Positions 6,248 to 11,482 of a stretch of DNA of 11,482 bases are shown here, piece after piece; the stretch's first letter is position 1, and the number at the start of each line of letters is the position of its first letter. A model generated the notes under the pieces. The model was given only the letters and a program-made list of their open reading frames with translations, had not been told where the DNA came from and made no database searches. Made by a program: the position numbers and the translations under genes. The stretch comes from Nitrosopumilaceae archaeon (GTDB lineage: Archaea; Thermoproteota; Nitrososphaeria; Nitrososphaerales; Nitrosopumilaceae). Location: contig JAGWAW010000096.1 in assembly GCA_021296165.1 (NCBI GenBank), positions 1-11,482 of the forward strand, read 5' to 3'.

Positions 6248-6949
6248 ATGAAAGTACGAGAAATGCTCGTGGAACTGTACCGCAAGGCCAGGACCGACGT
6301 CAGGTACAAGCCCCAGCCGTACGCCCGGTGGGATGCTGAGTACGCCCGGAATCTCTCCGCGTCGTTTGGAGTCAAGATAACACTGCGCGCCGGCCGCTCC
6401 AAGCGGCGCGGCGGCACGCTCGCGATAATCACCGAGGCCGGCCGCCGCGCCGGGGAGCCGGCCACGGTCAGGTATGAGATCACCATATACGAAAACCAGC
6501 CCGGCAATCTGGAGCACGAGATCGCCCACTACATCCAGTTTGCGGTGTTCGGCAGGGAGTGCCTGATGGACCGGAAGAACTATTCCATAGAGGAGATAAG
6601 GGCAGAGTACACTGCTTACATACTGAGTATGATGACTGGCAACAACTCTCGTGAGGCCAGATCTGTGCCGTACATACGCCGGTACATGAGGGATGCTGGC
6701 GTCGACTCCCATTCCCTCATACCGGACCTAGAGGCCCGGGTGGCCGAGTTCCTGCGACATGGCATAATGCCTCCAAAGTACTCTCCCATAGTGCAGGCGC
6801 CCCGGTTCAGGTACGTCAGGTGTGGCAGGCGCCTGCGACACGTCTTTGAGATGGGTGGGAAGGGAGCTTTTCAATGCTTTCGGTGCGGCCAAGAGGTGCA
6901 CGGCCTGCTGGTGCGCATGTATGGAGAGCCTGCTCCCATCGTGGCGTGA
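6248..6949 (+). CDS. HEXXH zinc metalloprotease-like protein with C-terminal Cys-rich ribbon
   Basis: The 233-residue protein has a zincin motif HEIAH at 90-94 (two zinc-binding His, catalytic Glu91), preceded by the strand VRYEITIYE. Downstream, IEEIRAEYTAY (114-123) supplies a Glu (120) in the place of the third ligand, as in the ArdC/ImmA-like and SprT-like groups. The N-terminal 60 residues are basic and helical. The C-terminus (187-225) looks like a zinc ribbon, with CG at 192-193 and CFRC at 210-213; one of the usual four Cys is absent (Arg191 or His198 nearby), so the ribbon may be degenerate. There is no signal peptide, so it is likely cytoplasmic. The combination resembles SprT-like proteases with a C-terminal ribbon, but the exact family is not certain. 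An operator-like repeat lies in its promoter. Confidence 0.7.
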   Translation: MKVREMLVELYRKARTDVRYKPQPYARWDAEYARNLSASFGVKITLRAGRSKRRGGTLAIITEAGRRAGEPATVRYEITIYENQPGNLEHEIAHYIQFAVFGRECLMDRKNYSIEEIRAEYTAYILSMMTGNNSREARSVPYIRRYMRDAGVDSHSLIPDLEARVAEFLRHGIMPPKYSPIVQAPRFRYVRCGRRLRHVFEMGGKGAFQCFRCGQEVHGLLVRMYGEPAPIVA

Positions 6950-6953
6950 CGGG

Positions 6954-6970
6954 CTTATTCTATTATTTTT
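6954..6970 (+). terminator. T-rich transcription terminator
   Basis: CTTATTCTATTATTTTT begins five bases after the stop of the metalloprotease-like gene. Archaeal termination commonly uses such T tracts without a hairpin; none is seen here. Confidence 0.45.
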
Positions 6971-7002
6971 GGATGTCCGCGGGACCGCCGCGCCACACGT
7001 AC

Positions 7003-7012
7003 GATTTTTAAC
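7003..7012 (+). promoter_or_regulatory. TATA box for the TPR protein gene
   Basis: GATTTTTAAC is centred about 28 bases upstream of the ATG at 7036, in GC-rich surroundings. This points to a leaderless transcript beginning at that ATG rather than the later in-frame ATG at 7051. Confidence 0.6.
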
Positions 7013-7035
7013 GGGCGTGGCCGTAAGCACGCATA

Positions 7036-8205
7036 ATGGGTAAGGATTCCATGGATGCAGAGGCGGAGCACAAGGGCGATGGCGAGACGGGCGCGCATGA
7101 TGAGACGCGGCCAGTGGCCAAGGTGGATGCGGCCGGGCTGCTGGCCAACCCTGACTACAACCGCCTCAAGCTGTACAAGAAGGGGGTCAACCTCATGGCA
7201 GACGAGAAGCTGGAGGATGCCTGCGAGGCGTTTGAACAGGCCCTGAGAATAGACCCCAACAGTGTTGACACACTGTTGAAGCTGGGATATGCCCGGTTCC
7301 ACTTGGACCAGTACGCCGACGCGCTGAAGGCGTACGACCGCGTTCTGGAGATAGACGTAACCCATCCAGAAGCGTGGAACCTCAAGTCCTTGGTGGACTA
7401 CGAACAGAAGAACTACTCCAAGGCACTGGATGCGGTGGAGAATGCCGTGGAATCGGATCCCAATTACGGGATGGCTTGGTACAACAAGGCGTGCTACCTG
7501 TCGTTGCTCAACCAGGTGCCCGACGCGCTGGAGGCGCTCAAGCGCTCCATAGAGATAGATGTAAAGAACGCCCGCAAGGCCGTCAAGGACCGTGACTTTG
7601 TCAACGTGCGCATAGAGGAGGGGTTCCAGCGGATAATAGAGGTGGTGGTGCTTGAGTCCGTCAGGCAGGGATATCACACTTTGGGCTCGATAGTTTGGAC
7701 CACCTTCCTGAGCAAGGCTGACACCGAGGAGGCCCTAACCAAACTGCTGGAGAAGGGCCTCATCACCCGGCACGAGAAGCGCGAGGGGTTCCACCGCATA
7801 CCCACGTACGACCTAGCCAAGACGCTGGCCGAGAGGGTTACCGTGGAGAAGAAGGGCTTTCTGGGGCTGACACGCAAGCGGGTGACCGGCTCGGTGCAGA
7901 TCTTTCGCATGCTGGGCGAGTCGGTTCAGGTGGCCAAGGCGTCCATCGAGGGGGAGGATGTCAAGAACACTATATCGAGCCTGGGTGCCTTCATAGATCC
8001 CCAAAAGTGCGGCCCTGTAATGATAGAGCAGTTCTTCGAGGAGCACCGGGACATTAGGCTCTGGAAGGTGAGGCTGGAGCACCGGGGCAGGGAGTACCTG
8101 CTGGAGCACAAGGATCGGATGCTAGTCACATTGGAGAACATAGGCGTAGCGGTTACCCGCAAACTCCGCGACGACTACGACTATTCGGCCGACAGGTCCC
8201 AGTAG
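7036..8205 (+). CDS. TPR-repeat protein with winged-helix-like domain
   Basis: The 389-residue soluble protein begins with a charged, low-complexity 35-residue leader. Four consecutive TPR units follow (about 41-74, 75-108, 109-142, 143-176), each with the W/L-G-Y-A-F-P pattern, for example A-FEQALRIDPNS and A-KAYDRVLEIDVTHPEAW. After the repeats comes KDRDFVNVR. Residues about 197-262 (EVVVLESVRQGYHTLGSIVWTT...EEALTKLLEKGLITRHEKR) have the helix pattern of a winged helix. The remaining C-terminal 125 residues are not recognised. TPRs bind partner proteins, so a scaffold or regulator role is likely; the partner is unknown. The final 25 bases overlap the 3' end of the convergent rhodanese gene. 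Codon use matches the core genes. Confidence 0.85.
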   Translation: MGKDSMDAEAEHKGDGETGAHDETRPVAKVDAAGLLANPDYNRLKLYKKGVNLMADEKLEDACEAFEQALRIDPNSVDTLLKLGYARFHLDQYADALKAYDRVLEIDVTHPEAWNLKSLVDYEQKNYSKALDAVENAVESDPNYGMAWYNKACYLSLLNQVPDALEALKRSIEIDVKNARKAVKDRDFVNVRIEEGFQRIIEVVVLESVRQGYHTLGSIVWTTFLSKADTEEALTKLLEKGLITRHEKREGFHRIPTYDLAKTLAERVTVEKKGFLGLTRKRVTGSVQIFRMLGESVQVAKASIEGEDVKNTISSLGAFIDPQKCGPVMIEQFFEEHRDIRLWKVRLEHRGREYLLEHKDRMLVTLENIGVAVTRKLRDDYDYSADRSQ

Positions 8206-8963
8206 TTGGCGTCCGGCTGAGTCTCCACAGGCTTGTCTAGATCCCTCCACTCCTTGAACGATCTGACGTACAGCCGGGTTTGGTCCATCCCTGCAGTCCT
8301 GAGGGCATAGTATGCCAGCCCCGAGAGCGTTCCCACGCTGCCGCAGTATGTGATGATACGGGAATCGGATCTTATGCCCCTGTTCTCGAATATGCGGCGC
8401 ATATCCTGCGGATCCCGGAGTATGCCGTCGCGGGAGGCCAGCATGCGGTACGGGATGTTCATGGCGCCAGGGATGTGGTGCTCCAGATAGTTGAGCCGCT
8501 CGCGGTTGTCCAGAAGGATGGTGTTGGGGCTAGGCGACTCCAAGTCGTTGTGCGTGGCCAGTATGTTGTCGTTCATTGCCGGATTGTAGGCGGCGACACT
8601 GGCATCGGGCACTGTGTCGTCAGTCTCCAATCCCAGCGACGACCACTGGCTGTATGTGTTCTCCAGCAGGGATACGGTGCGGTGGCCCATGTGCTCGAGG
8701 GTCCAGGCGACTCTGGAGGCCAGGGCCCCGAACGTGTCGTCGTATACTATAACATCTGTCTCCCGGTCTATGCCCAGCGAGCCGGCCAGTCTGGCCACCG
8801 TCTCTGGCGAGTCGTCCTTGAGCAGGGTACGCAGGGGCAGGTTCATGGCGGTGGGTATGTGGCCGGCCTTGTACTCGGCGGGCATCCGGACATCCACCAC
8901 CGTGAGGCTCCTGTCGCGGATGCCGGATCTGACTGTGTCCACGTCCGAGGTGATTCGACTCAC
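8181..8963 (-). CDS. Tandem-domain rhodanese (thiosulfate/3-mercaptopyruvate sulfurtransferase type)
   Basis: This predicted sulfurtransferase moves sulfane sulfur to cyanide, thiols or a protein acceptor. Two rhodanese domains are visible (numbering from an upstream GTG at 8972). Domain 1 (about 8-115) has VDVRMPAEYKAGHIPTAMNLP but carries Asp where the catalytic Cys would be (VYDDTFGALASR, 76-87), as is usual for the structural domain. Domain 2 (about 135-250) has LLDNRERLNYLEHHIPGAMNIP and the active loop YCGSVGTLSG with Cys210. The loop is closer to the CGSGVT type of mercaptopyruvate sulfurtransferases than to CRKGVT of rhodaneses, so substrate choice is inferred weakly. The start chosen is the GTG at 8963, whose GTGA overlaps the reductase stop by 4 bases. 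No signal peptide is seen. It forms an operon with the reductase. Confidence 0.92.
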   Translation of the reverse strand: MSRITSDVDTVRSGIRDRSLTVVDVRMPAEYKAGHIPTAMNLPLRTLLKDDSPETVARLAGSLGIDRETDVIVYDDTFGALASRVAWTLEHMGHRTVSLLENTYSQWSSLGLETDDTVPDASVAAYNPAMNDNILATHNDLESPSPNTILLDNRERLNYLEHHIPGAMNIPYRMLASRDGILRDPQDMRRIFENRGIRSDSRIITYCGSVGTLSGLAYYALRTAGMDQTRLYVRSFKEWRDLDKPVETQPDANYWDLSAE

Positions 8964-10756
8964 GCGGCGCACTCTCCCCTGCCGGTCTTGGTATGGTAGC
9001 TGGAGTCACTACCAAAGTCGGCGTAGAAGTCAGGATCCTCATCCATGGTGGGAGGGGTAGTCAGCGGGGACAGCATGTTGCGGATCTCCGGTACGGTGAT
9101 GTCATCGCCACCCATCACTATCCGGTGTATCCAAGATTTGAGGTCGTCCCGCGGCTGTGCCCGCTCCCGGAATATCTCTATTATGCGGAGTATGACTGGA
9201 ATGACGCGCTTGGCGGGGACGCGCAGTATGTTCTGACCAAGGACAGCATCTGCATCGGCGCGGCCTCCCAGTGAGAGCATGTACGAGGGGTACATGTCGC
9301 CACCCAGTCTGCCCCCGCCACCGTAGAATCCTATGGTGGCTATGCCGTGCTGTCCGCACGAGTTGGGGCAGCCGCTTATCTTTATGGACGAGGTGCGAAG
9401 GGCATCGTCGGCGTCTAGGTCACGCGACAGGAACTCTCTCTGGACCTCCTTGGCGAGGCGGTGGGAGTTGGTCAGGGCTAGGTTGCAGGATGTGGTCCCG
9501 GAGCACCCGATGGGGGTGGCCATGGTGAGCGCCCCGGACTTGGCCAGGCCCGACTCCAGCAGCCGGGAGTAGAGGGGTACGAGGTCGTCCTCGTGCACGT
9601 ACCTCATGGCTATGTTCTGGTTGAACCCAACCCTGCCTGTCCCCTCGGAGGAGTATTCTTGGATTATGTCGGATAGAGTGCGCAGCTGCGTGGAGGTAAT
9701 GTCGCCGGCCTCCAAGCCCACGAATACAGTGTGGTATCCATCCTGCTTTTGCGCGAATGTGTTGGATTTTAGCCAGCGGGCGTATCCGGCCGGCGTCTCG
9801 CCGGTGCGGTGTGATATATGGACACGTCCGGTTATCTCAGGTATGGGTGGCCCGACGGGCATCTTTACCACCACCGACTGGGTAGCCCGTACTAGGTCAC
9901 GCTCCTTGAGGATCAGGTTGCGGAACTTGTCCCATCCCATCTGGTTGACCAAGTAGCGGAGGCGGTTTCGTGCCAAGTTCTTGCGGTTTCCCAAGCGGTC
10001 AAACAACCTGACCACGGCTATGGATGTGTACAGTATGTTCTCTTCTGGGGTAAAGTCCTCCAGCTGGTGCGCCACGTACGATTTGTTCCCCAGCCCGCCG
10101 CCCACGAACACGCGGAAGCCCCTCTGAGTGCGGCCGTCTACGGTTCTGGTCTGAGGTATCAGACCTATGTCGGCTATGCGGGCCATCCCGTGCTGCTCGC
10201 AGCACGAGTAGGTGAACTTGAACTTGCGGGGAAGGTTCTGGTTGAGGGGGTTCCGTATGAAGAACCGGGCTGTGGCCTGCGCGTACGGGGTGGCGTCAAA
10301 GGCCTCGGCGGGGCAGACACCGGCGGTGGGGCTGCACATCACGTTGCGGACGGCGTTGCCGCACGCCTCTCGGCTGGTGAGGCCCACCTCGGCCAACCCC
10401 CGGAGCACTTCGGAGACATCCTCTAGAACAACCCAGTGGAGCTGTATGCTCTCCCGGGTGGATATGTGGGCGCTGTTAATTGAAAATTGCTCGCTCAGGT
10501 AAGCGATCCTTTCCAGCTGGGCAGGATGCACTTGGCCGGCAGGTATCTTGATGCGTATCATGGCATAATCGGAGGTCATGCGGGTGCCGTATGCTCCGTG
10601 CTGGAGTCTGTACCGGCGGAACATGTCCTCGGGGTATGTTCCTTGGCGGAACTCCTTTACAGTCTGGGCAAAGGCGTCAGCTTCCTCCATGCGGGCAAGA
10701 TCCATAACCGGCACAGGGGACTCGGGCCGGGCGTGGGTAGTTGGGGGGCGGCTCAT
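8960..10756 (-). CDS. Siroheme [4Fe-4S] sulfite/nitrite reductase
   Basis: This enzyme reduces sulfite to sulfide (or nitrite to ammonia) by six electrons, probably with ferredoxin. The 598-residue protein has the duplicated ferrodoxin-like half-domain and siroheme-binding domain plan. HISTRESIQLHWV (97-109) corresponds to the siroheme/substrate Arg region, and a second half-domain lies near 305-395. Cluster cysteines are Cys418 and Cys424 (GCSGTTSC) and Cys463 and Cys467 (SGCPNSCGQHG). The spacings of 6, 39 and 4 equal those of the E. coli sulfite reductase hemoprotein. Cys467 should bridge cluster and siroheme. The rhodanese overlapping its 3' end favours sulfite over nitrite as substrate, but sequence alone does not settle this. 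No flavoprotein partner is present. The ATG at 10756 fits a TATA box 27 bases upstream. Confidence 0.93.
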   Translation of the reverse strand: MSRPPTTHARPESPVPVMDLARMEEADAFAQTVKEFRQGTYPEDMFRRYRLQHGAYGTRMTSDYAMIRIKIPAGQVHPAQLERIAYLSEQFSINSAHISTRESIQLHWVVLEDVSEVLRGLAEVGLTSREACGNAVRNVMCSPTAGVCPAEAFDATPYAQATARFFIRNPLNQNLPRKFKFTYSCCEQHGMARIADIGLIPQTRTVDGRTQRGFRVFVGGGLGNKSYVAHQLEDFTPEENILYTSIAVVRLFDRLGNRKNLARNRLRYLVNQMGWDKFRNLILKERDLVRATQSVVVKMPVGPPIPEITGRVHISHRTGETPAGYARWLKSNTFAQKQDGYHTVFVGLEAGDITSTQLRTLSDIIQEYSSEGTGRVGFNQNIAMRYVHEDDLVPLYSRLLESGLAKSGALTMATPIGCSGTTSCNLALTNSHRLAKEVQREFLSRDLDADDALRTSSIKISGCPNSCGQHGIATIGFYGGGGRLGGDMYPSYMLSLGGRADADAVLGQNILRVPAKRVIPVILRIIEIFRERAQPRDDLKSWIHRIVMGGDDITVPEIRNMLSPLTTPPTMDEDPDFYADFGSDSSYHTKTGRGECAA

Positions 10757-10779
10757 GACGACACAATCCCTTCAAGTCC

Positions 10780-10787
10780 TTATAAAA
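10780..10787 (-). promoter_or_regulatory. TATA box for the reductase-rhodanese operon
   Basis: The minus strand reads TTTTATAA, a near-ideal archaeal TATA box, centred 27-28 bases before the ATG at 10756. This predicts a leaderless transcript. Because the box is nearly symmetrical it could also serve rightward transcription toward the small ORF at 10808. Confidence 0.65.
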
Positions 10788-10807
10788 CTGTAATGAAGGC
10801 GGCGGTT

Positions 10808-10903
10808 ATGGAATGGTTTGGCAAGACACGAACTTGGTTTTGCCGCAAACTTGCGACATGGAATCAATCAAAGAAATTGCACCCAAAGACTATTGTCGTC
10901 TGA
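10808..10903 (+). CDS. Possible small basic protein (31 residues)
   Basis: A short ORF, MEWFGKTRTWFCRKLATW and 13 more residues ending KTIVV, begins 24-26 bases downstream of the TATA-like element at 10780-10787 if that is read rightward. An in-frame ATG at 10793 would give 36 residues. It is rich in Lys, Arg and Trp. No family is recognised, and an ORF this short can occur by chance, so this is a weak call. Confidence 0.2.
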   Translation: MEWFGKTRTWFCRKLATWNQSKKLHPKTIVV

Positions 10904-10938
10904 TGGATACATGGAGCCATGGTTAAATTATGGGATCG

Positions 10939-11292
10939 CTAAGAGATTTTGTTCTTAAGGACAATCTTGAAGTTGCGCGGCTCATAGTCGGTGTCTTTTA
11001 ATAATTTTTGCGTATTTGCTAGCACAGCTGTGGCATTGATGTTTAAATTTAGGTACAAACCGTTGGCAAGCCACACTGGCCTATGTGATGATTTGCGGTA
11101 AATCTTAGCACACAGAGTGTCGCTTTGCGACTGTTCTTTGATATGCCCTTTTTTGGATAACCAAGAGGCCACTTCGGCCAGCACAGTGGCCCATCTCCCG
11201 AGTTCATTGGTTGGCGTTCCATCCGGGAACTGCATGGTGGCTGGATTGTGTTTATTCGTTATATCGCTTTCCAGATCTAATATTGGTACCAA
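10939..11292 (-). CDS. Unknown protein resembling a domain seen beside restriction/defence genes; possibly 5'-truncated
   Basis: This is a 117-residue ORF with a TTG start at 11292; the frame stays open upstream to a TGA at 11347-11349 but contains no ATG. The pattern MQFPDGTPTNELGRWATVL-EVA-WL, a variable stretch with basic residues, then VWLANGLYLNLNINATAVLANTQKLL, recalls a conserved domain I associate with defence-related proteins (FPDG..., NGLY...). That memory is not verified and no function is claimed. AT content is clearly higher than in the core genes and codon use differs, suggesting transfer. The start is problematic: an ATG at 11318 is in another frame and stops after 13 codons, so the N-terminus may be lost or frameshifted. 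It follows the right-hand copy of the unknown gene's 3' end. Confidence 0.55.
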   Translation of the reverse strand: MVPILDLESDITNKHNPATMQFPDGTPTNELGRWATVLAEVASWLSKKGHIKEQSQSDTLCAKIYRKSSHRPVWLANGLYLNLNINATAVLANTQKLLKDTDYEPRNFKIVLKNKIS

Positions 11293-11404
11293 GTCAGGAA
11301 GCGGAGTTGGTTGGACATGTTCAGTCGATCTTATGCGTAATTGAAATCAATACTTTTAATCAGAGAACATTTGGTTCCAAGCATGCCTCATAATCTTTCC
11401 CAGT
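11293..11404 (-). pseudogene. Probable degraded 5' region between unknown gene tail and the ORF at 10939
   Basis: Between the right-hand repeat and the TTG start, all three minus-strand frames carry stops. The coupled ATG (11411) yields only MSDWERL before a TGA. The continuing frame of the downstream ORF is interrupted by TAA and TGA before it opens. If the downstream gene was originally coupled to the upstream one through the ATGA overlap, as the left copy suggests, this stretch is its eroded N-terminal coding part. Alternatively it is a genuine 5' intergenic region with AT-rich promoter DNA around 11344-11360. Confidence 0.3.
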
Positions 11405-11441
11405 CGCTCATATTCCAAATGTTGGGGGTAGCTGATCGGGC
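11405..11441 (-). repeat. Right copy of 37-bp inverted repeat
   Basis: This is the reverse complement of 40-76 with one mismatch. On the minus strand it encodes QPDQLPPTFGI followed by TGA in an ATGA overlap. The single difference is synonymous in the C-terminal coding frame (TTA against CTA, both Leu). It marks the 3' end of a second, oppositely oriented copy of the unknown gene family. Confidence 0.85.
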
Positions 11442-11482
11442 TGCGCACGCCGTCCCGCCAGCATTTCAGCGGTCGGTGGCAT
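11408..11482 (-). CDS. C-terminal fragment of an unknown gene entering from the right edge
   Basis: The minus-strand frame is open from the window edge to a TGA at 11408-11410. The 24 visible residues run from MPPTAEMLAGRRA to PDQLPPTFGI; the first Met sits exactly at the edge and is probably internal. The sequence is paralogous to the fragment at 2-73, and here the upstream MLAG frame and the PDQLPP frame are continuous, so this copy looks more intact than the left one. The family is not recognisable from this piece. Confidence 0.45.
   Translation of the reverse strand: MPPTAEMLAGRRAQPDQLPPTFGI

Noticed and set aside
6955..7677. 240-residue minus-strand ORF
   Set aside because: It is antisense to the TPR gene, with His/Val/Leu-rich low-complexity composition typical of shadow frames.
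8690..8750. Loss of catalytic Cys in the rhodanese as a disabling mutation
   Set aside because: Only the first domain carries Asp; in tandem-domain sulfurtransferases that domain is normally inactive, and Cys210 in the second domain is intact.
40..11441. The end repeats as terminal inverted repeats of an 11-kb transposon
   Set aside because: The interior is housekeeping genes with no transposase or integrase, and the repeats are coding 3' ends followed by different genes.

Overview
The window looks like a piece of a high-GC archaeal chromosome, most probably a marine ammonia-oxidising Nitrososphaerota (Thaumarchaeota) of the Cenarchaeum type. This is inferred from an archaeal phosphoglycolate phosphatase, a DRG-type TGS GTPase, an archaeal-style ArgRS, TATA boxes 26-28 bases before start codons (leaderless mRNAs), and a collagen-like protein. 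No database search was possible, so the species is a guess.

The layout has a conserved core and two odd flanks. Left flank (1-680): the tail of an unknown gene followed by an HNH nuclease-like ORF whose key histidine is replaced. Core: convergent to the HNH ORF is a minus-strand operon, phosphoglycolate phosphatase then argS (741-3265, 4-base overlap). Divergent from it is a DRG/OBG GTPase (3347-4450). That gene meets tail to tail a 503-residue collagen-like protein with 110 uninterrupted Gly-X-Y triplets (4453-5964). A 280-base intergenic region with an inverted and tandem operator-like repeat leads into a HEXXH zinc-metalloprotease-like protein (6248-6949). Next is a TPR plus winged-helix-like protein (7036-8205), whose 3' end overlaps by 25 bases a minus-strand operon of sulfite/nitrite reductase and a tandem-domain rhodanese (8181-10756). 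Right flank (10760-11482): an AT-richer region with a small protein of a poorly defined defence-associated type, an apparently broken start region, and the tail of another unknown gene.

The most unusual observation is that the two outer ends are related. A 37-base sequence (36 identical) at 40-76 recurs inverted at 11405-11441. In both copies it encodes the same C-terminal residues, LPDQLPPTFGI (right copy QPDQLPPTFGI), ending in an ATGA stop/start overlap, and each points inward. The following genes are unrelated: an HNH nuclease-like ORF on the left and a small defence-like ORF on the right. This fits two paralogous genes (possibly modification enzymes) with different downstream partners, both partly decayed, bracketing ordinary core genes.

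Functionally, the core covers translation (ArgRS, DRG GTPase), metabolite repair (phosphoglycolate phosphatase), sulfur assimilation (reductase plus rhodanese) and probably cell-surface or structural biology (collagen-like protein). Five genes have a TATA box whose spacing selects a leaderless start codon, and three of those starts differ from the longest possible ORF.
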